This document shows positions 44,752 through 55,862 of a DNA stretch of 64,000 bases, piece by piece. How positions within the stretch are numbered: position 1 is the first letter of the stretch; each line of letters starts with the position of its first letter. The position numbers and the translations under genes are program-made. Below the pieces are notes generated by a model. The model was not told where the DNA came from, made no database searches, and worked only from the letters and a program-made list of their open reading frames with translations. Source of the DNA: Lucinisca nassula (taxonomy: Eukaryota > Mollusca > Bivalvia > Lucinida > Lucinidae); assembly GCA_963580285.1 (NCBI GenBank), contig OY757026.1, positions 87,332,651 to 87,396,650 of the forward strand, read 5' to 3'.

Positions 44752-44848
44752 GAGCATAACCACACAAAAGCGGACCAACGACGGGTCGGTAGCGATACGA
44801 CGCTGCCACGCTAACGGCCCGACGTTCTCCAGGCATTCTTTGCTGGTT
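44752..44848. mobile_element. MITE-I copy
   Basis: GGTCGGTAGCGATACGACGC and CGGCCCGACGTTCTCC, ending TTTGCTGG. The inner palindrome is worn. Confidence 0.6.
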
Positions 44849-45007
44849 TGGTGTGACTTTCCGTATTGTTTCCATTTGAAAGAGGGATCCACGTTCTGAC
44901 GAAAGAACTTGCTTGTTATGAGCATTATTTCTATTGTAGATACCCACACGAACTAATGTTTAAGAAAGTGTTGACCCATGACCCTTCAAAATTGATGTTT
45001 AGGTAAC

Positions 45008-45066
45008 AAGAAGTGTTTTGTTTTCTTTCTTTCTCTCTTTCTTTCTTTCCTTCCTTTCTTTCCGTC
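45008..45066 (+). repeat. TTTC/TTCC microsatellite
   Basis: TTTCTTTCTTTCTCTC followed by TTCCTTCC and TTTCCGTCCG. Confidence 0.9.
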
Positions 45067-45214
45067 CGATTATGTTTATCCGTATCATAGACCACTTAAC
45101 AGATTCAAACACTTTCAAACCATTTATCAGTCACAACATATTTTGTTTCATTAGCATTTCTGATGTAGCAACATGTTGATAAGTGTATTTATCAGCTACC
45201 CCCTATATTAATTG

Positions 45215-45690
45215 CATTGCAGCATATTGACCTGATAAAGATATGCTATCTCAGGACAAGTGAGCTTTATCAGGTCAACGTGACATTGCACTTTTATGAA
45301 ATAACCGGGCTACTAGAAAAAATGGCAAAAATGGTATTATTACTGAACAAAATGGATAACTACTTGAAAAAAAAAAATTATAGGAAAGCAAATGGTCAGC
45401 TGATACATAATATATCGACCGCTAGAATGTTGGAATGCACCGAGGACCATCTATAAATAATCGTAAATTGCTAATGTAAGAGAGCACTACGGGATAAACT
45501 GATAAACAGAATACCAAATTCGTGTCATTTGATATCAAGTTTATCAGGCTAGGCTTCGAGAACGCATAAAGAATCGCTCGGCAAGCCTCGCGATTCTACA
45601 AGCGTTCTCAAAGCCTTGCCTGATAAACTTGATATCAAAAGACACTCACCTGGTATTCTCTATATGTCTGTTTTCAGTGTGTGCTCTTAC
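45215..45690. mobile_element. MITE-O, copy 1
   Basis: A small palindrome (GACCTGATAAAGATATGCTA ... TTTATCAGGTC) at 45228-45282, an AT-rich middle, then a long hairpin (ATATCAAGTTTATCAGGCT, CTTCGAGAACGC, loop CGGCAAGCC) at 45525-45645. Copy 2 is inverted at 57713-58150. Confidence 0.78.
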
Positions 45691-45948
45691 GTCACCTGCA
45701 GTTGAATAAAGTTTTTGCTCCGTTCTGCTCAGTTCTTTTGCAGCTGAAAGGAGTCCGCTATTCTTCTATTCATTCTTCTTTTACAATCAAATTGTTCTTT
45801 GACAATCATCTTTCTTTTGTTTCAGTTGTCTTTTCCTTCCTCTACGCTCTTTGTCCCCTGGAAAGAGATAACGTTCACTGTTTCAAAGTGTTTTTGTTGT
45901 TGTTTTTTTTTTTTTTTGGTTTTTTTTTTTTTGCGTTGAGGTTTTACG

Positions 45949-46445
45949 TTTGTTTGATTGATTTGAGGTTTAACGTTCCCGTCAACACTGTAAAGGTCAT
46001 TTTGGAGACGTTGCTTCCAATTCTGTGGGACTTTTACCCGACACTGATATGAAATGGCATCTCAAGCCCTGTCGCCCAATGAAACCAATAGGGTTTATAA
46101 GCATGGACTGTCCGACTTTCGCACCGCTTTGCCTGGGCAGGCTTAGATCCTCTAAGCGGTTTACCAGTACTCGTGTGCGGGTCGGTTTCAGCTCTGAGTG
46201 GAAGCATCAACCAGCCCATGTATTTCCTCAAGCCCCGATGGGCGGAGGCCGTGAGGTTTTGCGTCCCCGTCAACACTATTCAGGTCATTTTGGAGAAGTT
46301 GCTTCCGATTTTGTTGGCCTTTTACCCGACAGTGAGATTTAAATGACTTCTTAAGCCCTACCCGACCGCTAGGATTTAAGGAGCGGTCCTACTCGCACCA
46401 CTTTTCCTGGGCAGGCTTAGACCTTCTAAGCGGTTTACCAGTTCG
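45949..46445 (-). mobile_element. SINE-A plus a second partial SINE-A
   Basis: 45949-46250 is full length. 46251-46445 repeats the 3' and middle parts more diverged, with internal deletions and no tail. Confidence 0.86.
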
Positions 46446-46459
46446 GTTCAGTAACTTTC

Positions 46460-46945
46460 CTATTGACTTTCCGCTTTTGATCGTTTCATTAGGGTTTAGT
46501 TGGGCCCCGTCAAGCGATTTTGGTACTTAGAGCCTATGCGAGCAGCGAAGGTTCAGGCGAGCCTGCGCATCCGCGCAGTCTCGCCAGAACCTTCGCTGCT
46601 CGCTCATACAAGCAGTGAATCAAGAGGAACCTTCAGACAGAAAGCCATATCCCTGGCCCCTCTGAATGGCTGGGCATGCGCAGTTAAAATCTGTCATGAC
46701 GGAATGCTCGAAGGCACAAATTCGCTTGGCGGGGCTCAGTTATTTCATGTTCGTGTTGTCGCCCCAGCCAGCAAAGCATGTCGGGCCAACTTCGGGCCGA
46801 CAGTGATACGACGTGTAAACGTCGTATCACAGTCGGCCCGACATTGGCCCTATTTTGTGCTAGCTGGTTCTGATGGCAAGTGTTGGGCAATTGTATCGAT
46901 TTCCTGATCATTGCTCTCACTTCTGTTCTGCATGGAAGCACCAAG
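46460..46945. mobile_element. Element T arm with MITE-G and MITE-I nested in it
   Basis: Element T pieces (TTTCCGCTTTTGATCG; AGTTATTTCATGTTCGTGTT; GGCAATTGTATCGATTTCCT) match 63575-63691 once two insertions are removed: MITE-G 46502-46737 with AGTT on both sides (46498-46501 and 46738-46741), and MITE-I 46764-46867 with ends CCAGCYAGCA. Confidence 0.82.
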
Positions 46946-47101
46946 TAGCCCAAATTATTTCTCCAAGCCCCGGTTCTAACGAGCACCCACAACCTATGTC
47001 TGCAGTATTTATAAGAAAAATATCGCGGATTTTCATCAGAAAAATGGCCATTTTGGAGTTGTGTAAAATGCACCATTTCGCACGGGTGTGTTGTCGTAAT
47101 G
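46946..47101. mobile_element. SINE-A scrap and MITE-B2 right half
   Basis: CTCCAAGCCCCGG joins GTTCTAACGAGCACCCACAA, the right arm of a B2 stem, which continues to GGTGTGTTGTCGTAATG. Confidence 0.7.
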
Positions 47102-47662
47102 AGAAAAGTATAAGTTTTGGTGACTATGTCACATGTTAAACGGGTGTGTTAACCTAACGTATAATTTGTCTCCTCTTTCAAGTTTGGTCCATTCTTGCTC
47201 CTGTGGAGCTATTTTAATTCTTTTCTATTAGAGTGGACTCCGTTTTCAGAGGGGCTTAGAATAAAGACAACAGATAGGCAAGTTGTCTACCTTGCGATGA
47301 AAATGGCGGTGCATCTATTTCCCTCAACCAGGAACGATTTTTATGGGTAGATCGAACGAAATAAGATCAAAGGGAGCGCAAAACAGTAATGTGAATAAGG
47401 TATAAAAATGCAATGTCCAGAAGGTGTTAACACCACGTGATCAATTATCGTAGGTGAGATCTCGCGAGGTTACCGAATGCGTGTGACAATAATGGGCGCC
47501 ATTAAAGGTGTTATGTAACTGTGGCGGTAATAAAATGTAAAATAAAAGTGTTGTTTTAGATATGTTAATACATCTGTTCATATGATACTTTCCGGCTAGA
47601 TAATTATCGAATTACAAGTTAATTTTATTGCCAATCTTCATGTACACTGGTTCAGAGCTGCA
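47102..47662. other. Unassigned; possible old MITE-M
   Basis: 47165-47290 resembles the interior of the MITE at 10373-10607 (TTGCTCCTGTGGAGC, GGACTCCGTTTTCAG). No exon. Confidence 0.4.
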
Positions 47663-48030
47663 TTACGAAAACACGCCTTTACAAATTAACCTTATTTTCA
47701 TTATTAAATCACGCAAAATAACGCTCTCGTTTCCTAGCGAGATTTCGAGTTCGGGGGCGGGGGGGGGGGGGGGGGAGGGGGTCACGTGAGCATCTAATAT
47801 GGTCGCCAACCTTACTTCCTAGTTAAACAAATTAAAGTCGTTGTAATTATTTACGTTTTTCTTGAAGTTTTGCCGACCAAATATTGTAAACTTCATCATA
47901 AAAAAAATAGGAAAATTTAAGATGAAAATTTTTCTTATTTCTGCTCACAATATAAATTGCGGGTACTCGTTAGAACCGTCTCATCGAGGCGGCTCTAACG
48001 AGTGCCCACAATCTATTTTTAGAGCAGAAA
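47663..48030. mobile_element. MITE-B1 interrupted by a G-rich stretch
   Basis: Left end CATTACGAAAACACGCCTTT (47663-47697) and stem half (47870-48030) are separated by about 170 bases containing a run of about 20 G (47754-47780). Confidence 0.65.
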
Positions 48031-48107
48031 TTATTATTTATTTATTTGTTTATTTATTGCATCTTAGAACTGCCAGTCAATGTGACAGTCCTAATGAGCA
48101 CACAAAC

Positions 48108-48392
48108 AATTGTCCATCGGGCTTGGAGAAATAGATGTGGCTGCAAAGTGCTTCCTCGCAGAGCCGAAACCGACCGCAAACGAGTACTGCTTAACCGCTT
48201 TGAAGGTAAGGTGGCGCAAGTCGGACTGCCCATGGATATACACCCTATTGGTTTCATTGAGCGACAGGGCTTGGGATGTCATTTAATATCAACGTTGGGT
48301 ACAAGTCCCACAAAATTGGAAGCAAATTCTACAAAATCACCTAAATATTGTTGGCGGGACGTTAAATCACAAATCAAACAAACAAACAACCG
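48108..48392 (+). mobile_element. SINE-A, older
   Basis: CCATCGGGCTTGGAGAAATA to AAATCAAACAAACAAACAAC, more diverged than most. Confidence 0.84.
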
Positions 48393-48487
48393 ATTTCCAG
48401 AGCATTTATCCTAAAATAAATGACAACACTACATGATATTTGAATTCAAAACGGTCGGGAAGATGATGGTGACCTTGTGCTACAATC

Positions 48488-49116
48488 ATTCCGAAAACAC
48501 ATTGTATGTTTTAACGCCGAAAAAAAAACGAAAAAGTTAAGATGAAAAATTGTGATATATTTCTTATTTATGTTCGAAATATAGATTGTGGGTAATCGTC
48601 GGTTCTAACGAGTACCAACAATCTATAATATAGAGCAGAAATAAGAAAAATAAGGTGCACGCCCGTAAATCCCAGTTTTATCATATAAAAGTGGGGTTGG
48701 AGGGGGATATTTTCTGTAAATAACCATTACCTGGATTTCCAACAAATCAGCGAAAATCACGTGGACATCAGCGTTCGATTGATGTCATAATTGCTCTAAC
48801 GAGTATCCAAACCCTATGTCTTGGATCAGAAATAAAAAATAATCATTGCCTTTGCAAACCCCAGATTTCTGTATGTCTAATGGGTGTTCACATTACAAAA
48901 ATACACATATACAAATACATTGCAAACTTTACCGCCGAAAAAAAAACGAAAATTTTAAGATGAAAAATGGTGATATTTTTCTTATTTCTGCTCAAAATAT
49001 AGATTGTATTTTATAGCAGAAATAAGAAAAATAAGGTTTACCCCTGTAAACCCCAGTTTTACTATATAAAGTGGGGTTCAAGGGGGTCTGAATTATATAG
49101 GCTTGTTTTCGTGATG
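48488..49116. mobile_element. Two MITE-B1 copies with damaged stems
   Basis: 48488-48710 has one stem arm (GGTTCTAACGAGTACCAAC). 48891-49116 has both ends but the whole stem is deleted. Between them 48795-48880 is a B2 scrap. Confidence 0.8.
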
Positions 49117-51100
49117 ATTTCACGGACTTTTTAACATTATGACGGTTAGCTGACTGACTGGTGTTTGTAAGGTAACCGGGCGCCAAGAGCACATAGGGGC
49201 TACCACCAGTTCGCCGACTGGGATTAGTTGTAGGTGCTGCTCTTTTCCCTAGGCTGCCAATATGCTGACTCCTGTCAATTTGACAGTTACTATGTAGCCG
49301 ATTGGGAGTGAGGTGACTTCTTTCGCGGAGGATGTAAGAAGTAGGTCAATCCCACCTCTCAGACTCCCCGCTCAAGATGTCATGTAGGCACAGAACGCAC
49401 CTAATGTCAAGCGTTTGTCTTGTAAAATGAGCAGTCCTCTGGCGGGGTTTGAATTTTGAATGTAAATGCAGACCAATGGTCGGGCTCTAGAATGTGGTGA
49501 CACGTTGCCAATTCCGCGCTGCAAAATGTGTGAGTACACAGCCCTTTGTCTGACCGAGGAAAAAAAAACTTCTCATGCATTATCGGGTTTTGGCTTCCAT
49601 TAGACTCTACCCCCACCCCTGTCATGGTAGAGAAAACGCCTACGGGCACGATGCTTGTTAAAGCATGTAATTTTGAATTTTGAACGGCGGCCAAAAGTGA
49701 GCCAGGAAGGTTACTATTAGACCAGCCAATTTCGGCTATTGCAAAGTGTCCTAGTACCCGTGCTCTACCACGCTGAAAACACGCCTATGTTTTGTATCCA
49801 CCCCCACCCCCAAGTCTCTACGAGGGTATTCTTGGTAGTATCGTATAATACTGGCCCCTAGCTGCGTTGTGTTGAGATGGCATAGTTTGGTGTTTTGTTT
49901 GTTGCTTTTTTTTTCTCTTAGTTTGTAGTTAATCCAGCCAATCAGTGTGCAGTGAGTGACTTCTTTCGCGGAGGATGCCAAAAGAAGTCAATCCTCTTTT
50001 ACTTATTAGCTTTCTAAGTTTGTGAAAAGGTGATGCTTTCATCGACGTAGGATGTCGTGTTCTTATAAAATCTTAAGTGGGTCAATTGGGACCGGACCGC
50101 CATGTTTGCATATCATTATCTCATCCTACGTGAAGGAAGATATCATAGTAGGGATATATAGGTTGTAATACAGTATGAATTAGTTCTGATTGTGCGTGGC
50201 AGTGTTGTAGCCCTCTTATGTTCAGGATCAATGTGGTCAGGCTTATAATTTTTATGCATAGTGGTGTCTTCTTAGTGGTGAAAAGTTGTGTGGTTTGGCA
50301 AAGGCGAGTATGAGGCTAACCAGCCATTGTGCAATTTCGCTTTTATTTCATTTTGAACGGTCGGTCTAAAAGGCTTTTTAAGGGTCTTCCTGTGTCCAAA
50401 TCCCTATCACATTTGGTCAAATTACCGTTGCCCCGCCTAATGAATTGTTCTGTACGTGACCTATTCAAGATATGTATGCTCCGTTCTGGCAGCTATGTTG
50501 CCTTCGCTTTGCATACTTCCGGATTTCATCAGGAGGGTGTCCCCAAGGGGGGCATCAACGAGTCACCCTCCTGGGCACCCGGCTGATGACTTCTCGGTAG
50601 ATGTCCTACACGAGGTGGGGCGGGGTTCGCCGTCAAGGATCCCCGTGTACCTGCAAGAGAAGTTATGATTAATATATATTGGAGTTAGGGTTAGGGTAAC
50701 ATAAGCCTAGATTTAGACTTGTCTGTCGCCGATGTGTTACGTTGGCGGAGCACTCCTAAGTGCAAAGTAAATGGGCCGCAACCACAGCGCCCCGCCTCGT
50801 CACAACCGCCTCTGGTCCAAGTCATGTAGGGTAGGGTCTATAAGGGGTTTGAGCCGTGCTCATGTAACCACTATATAAGCATGTGTGGGTTTTGTGTCCC
50901 CCCGCCGCCCCCATGCAGCCGAGGACTCCGGGCCGCCGCCCCGGAAACGTCCAGTCCGCCCAAGGTGGGGGAATCATGTCCACAGGCGCACCAGCCCGAA
51001 GCCTGACGGTTAGCGTAATTATCTTGATGATATACAGTCTGTGATAACGGACTGCTAACTATACCCAATGGAAAAGATTGATTGTAATTGTCAAAAATAC
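49117..51100. other. Unclassified 2 kb stretch, GC-richer than its surroundings
   Basis: No family used elsewhere in the window occurs here. GTGACTTCTTTCGCGGAGGA is present at 49313-49332 and 49956-49975, within similar flanks of about 40 bases (direct repeat 643 bases apart). AATTTTGAATTTTGAA-type words occur near 49450 and 49670. 50850-51000 is very GC-rich. Open frames (for example 50329-50586, +) show no recognisable domain. It could be a decayed retroelement or host sequence such as a promoter or UTR; I cannot decide. Confidence 0.4.
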
Positions 51101-51104
51101 AAAA

Positions 51105-51652
51105 CTATTTAGGTTGCTTTCAACATGTGGGACTTTTACTCGACATTGAGATGAACCGAAAACTCATTCCCTGCCGCCCATTGAAACCATATGGTTTATA
51201 TGTATGGACTGACCGACTTACACCACTTTGCCTTGGTAGGCTTTGGCCTACTTGGCGGTATACCAGTATACAAGTTTGATCGGTTTTAGCTTTGCACAGA
51301 AGCACAATATAGCCCAATCTATTTCTCCAAGCCCTGGTGGCGGCCCCCGCCCATCGGGGCTTTAAAAAAATAAATGGGCTGCATGTTGTTTTAACGCAGA
51401 GCTGAATCCGACCGCACACGAGTACTGGCTACCCACTTGGAGGATCTAAGCCTGCCCAGGGAAAGCGGTGCGAGGCGGACCGTCCCTGCTTATAAACCGG
51501 CCTATTGGTTTCATTGGGCGTCAGGGCTTGAGATGTCATTGCATGTTAATGTCGGGTAAAAGTCCCACAAAATTGGAAGCGACGTCTCCAAAATGACCTA
51601 TATAGTGTTGACGGGGACGTTAAACATCAAATCAAACAAACAAACAAAAGCC
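51105..51652. mobile_element. Two SINE-A copies head to head
   Basis: 51105-51342 is an older copy (-). 51343-51652 is a fresher one (+) starting GCCCCCGCCCATCGGGGC. They meet at their heads. Confidence 0.86.
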
Positions 51653-51833
51653 CTGGTGGGTGGGGCTGTGATAACTGACTACTAACTAAACATAGTAGAA
51701 AGAATATGAAAAAAGCTTCACAATCACACCAGCATGGTGTCATCAACAGGATTCATTATTGCAGATAAATATTAAATTGCAGTAAAACTTCGACACCTCG
51801 ACCACTGATGCCTCGCTTATCACGTCTGTTTCA

Positions 51834-51995
51834 AACTTGTTCATAAGTCTTTTACAGACTTGTTCATAAGTCTCTTACAAACTTGTCCACAAGTCTCTTA
51901 CAAACTTGCTCATAAGTCTCTTACAAACTTGTTCATAAGTCTCTTACAAACTTGTCCATAAGTCTCTTACAAACTTGTTCATAAGTCTCTTATAA
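51834..51995 (+). repeat. 23-base tandem repeat, about seven copies
   Basis: Unit TTCATAAGTCTCTTACAAAC plus TTG, with few substitutions. It directly follows CAGTAAAACTTCGACACCTC, a pogo-like terminus at 51779. Confidence 0.92.
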
Positions 51996-52024
51996 AAAGT
52001 GTCCCGAAATTGCAGGTATTATCA

Positions 52025-52382
52025 TATAGAGGATCTAAATAAAATTTAATTTATTAAACGAGTTGTGGAAAAGGGATAAAATGCGAGGCTTTGCCGAGCA
52101 TTTTATCCTTTTTATTTAACGCGTTTAATAGATTCAAAAATACATGAGCATGAATGCAAAATTTTATCTATCAAATTACATTTAAAACGCATTTCATTCA
52201 CGATTGGTTTAATATAATGTCAATATTCCGCCATGAGTAAACGTGAGGTCGTTAATGACGTCGTGCATGTAACGTTACGGAGCGTATGTAACTAATTTGC
52301 ATATTTAATCCACTAGTGGATTATCGAATTTAAAACATGCCGTTATTACATTCTCAGACGCGACGTCATATGATAAATCTAG
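52025..52382 (-). mobile_element. MITE-D copy
   Basis: ATAGAGGATCT, hairpin (GGGATAAAATGCGAGGC and mirror), CCACTAGTGGATTA and end GACGCGACGTCATATGATAA. Confidence 0.82.
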
Positions 52383-52455
52383 GATAATTTAGGTATTTTT
52401 TTTCTAATTTTTCTCATTTGAGCTAGGGCACAGCATTTCCTACAATTTACAAGTG

Positions 52456-52770
52456 CACCCAGCGAAGACTCAGATCAGCCTTCGCATTCGCTGAGTCTTC
52501 GTTGTGCGCTCTACGGCTAGCTGAGGCCACAGTGCTCCTTCATGCAGTAAGAGAAGTCTATGGTTAGACTTTATGGGATGCGCAGGCTAATCTGATTCTT
52601 CGCTGGGCGCATATAAAAATTTTAGTAAATTCTGTGCCCCGGCTTATTTTAATTTGAAAGTGTTTATCTTGAAAGTGTATGTTGTTTATCTTGAAAATGT
52701 ATGTTGTGTATACTCATTAAAATCGCCTCGACGAGGCGATTTTAGTGAGTCACACAACATACCTTTATTT
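52456..52770. repeat. CTGATCAG-type palindrome and a B3 stem
   Basis: 52456-52510: CACCCAGCGAAGACTCAG / CTGAGTCTTCGTTGTGCGC. 52700-52762: GTATACTCATTAAAATCGCC folds on GGCGATTTTAGTGAGTCACAC (abbreviated). Confidence 0.75.
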
Positions 52771-52794
52771 TTGATGTCATTTCATATTAGTGTC

Positions 52795-53222
52795 GGAAGC
52801 CCCCGCCCATTTGGGGCTTGAAGAAATAGATGGGCTGCATGATGCTTCCACGCAGAGCTGGAATCGACTGCACACGAGTACTGGTAAACCGCTTAGATGA
52901 TCTAAGTCTGCCCAGGTAAAGCGGTGCGAGTCGGACCATCCATGCTTATAAAACCCTATTGGTTTCATTGGTTGACAGGGCTTGAGTTGCCATTCATCTC
53001 AATGTCGGGTAAAAGTCCCACAAAATTGGAAGCAACATCTCCAAAATGACATATACAGTGTTGACGGGGACGTCAAACCTCAAATCAAACAAACAATTAA
53101 ACAAACATATAAGTGTCGGGTACAAGTCCAACACAACTGGCAGCAAGGACTCCAAAATGACATAAATAGTACTGGCGGGGACGTTAAACCTCAATTCCAA
53201 CAACAACAACAAAAAAAAAAAA
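52795..53222 (+). mobile_element. SINE-A followed by a second SINE-A tail
   Basis: 52795-53098 is full length. 53105-53222 repeats only the last 110 bases (AAGTGTCGGGTACAAGTCC ... GGGGACGTTAAACCTCAATT) and ends in an AAC/A tail. Either a tail-extended dimer or a truncated insertion. Confidence 0.85.
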
Positions 53223-53359
53223 AAAACATTTATTTTTAAGAACCCGAACAGTTATCCTAAATGAGGCCAGCATTAACCCTCAGTAACTCGAAATACCCCT
53301 GAGTCGAACAAAGTGTCACGGTCTTAGAGGTTTTGAAAAATTGAAGTTGACCGTAGAGT

Positions 53360-53660
53360 CGTTTGTTTGTTTGTAACGGTGTATACGTTAACACTTTATA
53401 GGTCACTTTGGAGACGTTTCTTCAAATTTTGTGGGACTTTTACCCGACATTGAGATGAAATGACATCTCAAGCTCTATCGCCTAATTAAACAAATAGGGT
53501 TTATAAGCATGGACGGTCCGACTCGCACCGCTTTGCCTGGACAGGCTTTGATCCTCTAAGCGGTTTACCAGTACTCGTACTCATATGCGGTCGGTTTCAG
53601 CTCTGTGTGGAAGCAACATGCAGCCCATCTACTTCTTCAAGCCCCGATGGGCGGAGGCCG
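53360..53660 (-). mobile_element. SINE-A
   Basis: TTTGTTTGTTTGTAACGG to GATGGGCGGAGGCC. A six-base duplication, ACTCGTACTCATATG, lies near the head. Confidence 0.86.
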
Positions 53661-53711
53661 ATCCGAAGAGTCGTACAGAAGGTATATCCTATCAATTCTC
53701 CCTTCTCCTAT

Positions 53712-53972
53712 TCATCACGAAAAGACGCCTATATAATTTTAGCCCCCGTGAATCCCACTTTTGTATAGTTACATTGGGTGTAAACCTTATTTTTCTTATT
53801 TCTGCTCTTAAATATAGATTGTGGGTACACGTTAGAACCGCCTCATCGAGGCGGTTCTAACGAGTACCCACAATCTATATTTTGAGCAGAAATAAGAAAA
53901 ATATCACACTTTTTCAGCTTAAAGTGTTCTTTTTCCGCCGATAAACAATCTACAATGTTCATGTAATGCCAT
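53712..53972. mobile_element. MITE-B1, reversed
   Basis: CATCACGAAAAGACGCCTAT and an intact central stem (53820-53875). The right end is worn (GTTCATGTAATG). Confidence 0.85.
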
Positions 53973-54598
53973 TGTTGTTGTTGTTTCGTAAAGCTCCCAC
54001 GCTGACTTTTCAGGGCACAGGTCGTTGACCTTATCAGGTAGTACTTTAAGCTCTTAAGCTCTCAAAGTAAAATAAAGTTTGTGCTGGTGATATTTTTTTT
54101 TGCAAGAGTGCTATTTTCCTATTTACATAAAGTACAGTTCTTTCGTCACAAAACCGCTTACACTTCAGACAGATTTTTGAGTGCTGTTATGCGCTTTATA
54201 TGCAGCTTATAGAGGTATTCTCTGGTGAAATGGTGAATTTCGTATCTGGTCATTACGATAAAACATCCGTAAACGGGCCCTCGGCGAGGCGGTTCTAATG
54301 AATACCCACAAAATAGGTTTTTATTGAGAATTGACAAAAACTATCCTCCGGTTATTACAAAGTGCTTACCTTGTTGCTATGTTAAACGAGACTGATATAT
54401 ACTTCAAACGGAAACAGTTTCAATCTTGAAATGCTTTTATTTGAAAGACATCTAAACTGCAAACAAAAAGATCAAACTGCGATGCATAAATAAAACAAAT
54501 TTACGACCAATTACAAGCAATTACCTCGCTACCTGAAGCCAGACTGATGTGTTTTTGAACAGAATATGTTTTACATAGAATTGTTTTGATGATGGCGT
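53973..54598. other. Unassigned, with a B-type scrap
   Basis: 54251-54345 holds CATTACGATAAAACATCCGT and one stem arm (GGCGGTTCTAATGAATACCC). Otherwise no structure. Confidence 0.45.
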
Positions 54599-54602
54599 TT
54601 AA

Positions 54603-54888
54603 CCCATTTTGTACCAAATGGAATGTTCCTCCTTATATATGGCAGGAGTCCATTTCAAAATTTACCAGTGCCAGGTTGTGTTTTCTTCAAAATTTATTTG
54701 AAATTTGGCTGAACTTTTGCAAACAGTGTAGGCCCTGATCAGACGCCGCGTTCTGCGGCGTCTGATCAGGGCCTGGACTGTTTGCCAGTACAGTGTAGGC
54801 CCTGATCAGACGCCGCGTTCTGCGGCGTCTGATCAGGGCCTGGACTGTTTGCCAGTTATCCCTTTTGGGGTTTCCGGTACCAAATGGG
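54603..54888. mobile_element. MITE-E, piggyBac-like, with the stem doubled
   Basis: TTAA at 54599-54602 and 54889-54892. Ends CCCATTTTGTACCAAATGG / CCCATTTGGTACCGG. The palindrome GGCCCTGATCAGACGCCGCG is present twice in tandem (about 54720-54788 and 54789-54855), nearly identical. Confidence 0.92.
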
Positions 54889-54936
54889 TTAACGGTGCAG
54901 AAAATTCTAGGGGCAGACAACAGCCTATTTATATGT

Positions 54937-55149
54937 GCGCTGTGGTGCAATGGTAAAGCATCGGATTTGAGATCGAGAGGTAGCCGGCTCGATCCCGGCA
55001 AATGTCAAGTGTTGCTTCCTTGAGCAAGAGACTTTATCCACATTGCTTAGTATTGGTTTCTACCCAGGACGAGGAATAAAAAGAGGGCAACACGGAAGAT
55101 TAGTACTGGTACTAAATATGTTACCTTCCATAGATAAAGTCGATTATTA

Positions 55150-55190
<41 letters not shown>

Positions 55191-55192
55191 TT
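54937..55192 (+). mobile_element. SINE-Y (tRNA-derived) with ATT tail
   Basis: Head GCGCTGTGGTGCAATGGTAA (A box) and CCGGCTCGATCCCGGC (B box), body TTGCTTCCTTGAGCAAGAGA, ending in (ATT)n at 55143-55190. Confidence 0.82.
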
Positions 55193-55199
55193 ACCGGCT

Positions 55200-55600
55200 T
55201 TTTTGAAGAAAAAAAAAATAAAACGGGTATATTCGTTTCGTCACGGGTGTCCGTCCGTCCGTCCGTCCGGTCGTCCGTCCTTCCGTCTGTCCCGTTTCTT
55301 GTGAATGTAACTACTTTTTTATTTCTTGGCCTAGGATGACCAAACTTGGTACACACATTGCTGAGGGCTGCAGATGTGCATGCAGGTGTCGGAATTTTGA
55401 CCTGACTCCCCTGGTGTCACGGGGTGAGGTCAAAGGTCAAATTACCCAGAAAAGGTTCTCAATTGTTCTATACACTGTACAGATGCATTGATAAGTGTGT
55501 TGTCCCTAGACAAAGCGGGTATTTGCGATGGTGCACCATCGGCAGCGTGATCTAGTTATTATTATTATTATCATTATTATTATTATTATTATTCACGTTA
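55200..55600 (+). repeat. End of a GTCC/GGTCA-type tandem element, then an ATT microsatellite
   Basis: GGTGTCCGTCCGTCCGTCCG at 55247, GGTGAGGTCAAAGGTCAAAT at 55422, GGTGCACCATCGGCAGC. (ATT)n at 55556-55595. Only about one unit is present. Confidence 0.65.
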
Positions 55601-55662
55601 TATGTCAAGGAAAAAAGGCTTGACAGTTCATGTGAGTTGTCCAAGGGGATTCACATGTTACA

Positions 55663-55862
55663 TGTTTGCCCCCGCCCATCGGGGCTTGAAGAAATAAATG
55701 GGCTGCATGATTCTTCCAACTCAGAGCGGAAACAGGCAGGCTTAGATCCTCTAAGCAGTTTACCAGTACTCGTGTGCGGATCGGTTTCAGCTCTGCGTTG
55801 AAGCATCATGCAGTCCATCTATTTCTTCCGACCCCGATGGGCGGGGGCCGATGGGCGGGGGC
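55663..55862. mobile_element. Two SINE-A heads fused as an inverted repeat
   Basis: A head on the plus strand (55663-55732) runs into one on the minus strand (55735-55862), making a stem of about 65 bases. The last 16 bases (CCGATGGGCGGGGGC) are repeated. Confidence 0.82.

Noticed and set aside
50684..50698. Telomere-like TTAGGG repeats
   Set aside because: Only two units (GTTAGGGTTAGGG), not a telomere or an interstitial array.
51834..51995. CRISPR-like array
   Set aside because: The 23-base units are contiguous without unique spacers, and the setting is eukaryotic. A plain tandem repeat.
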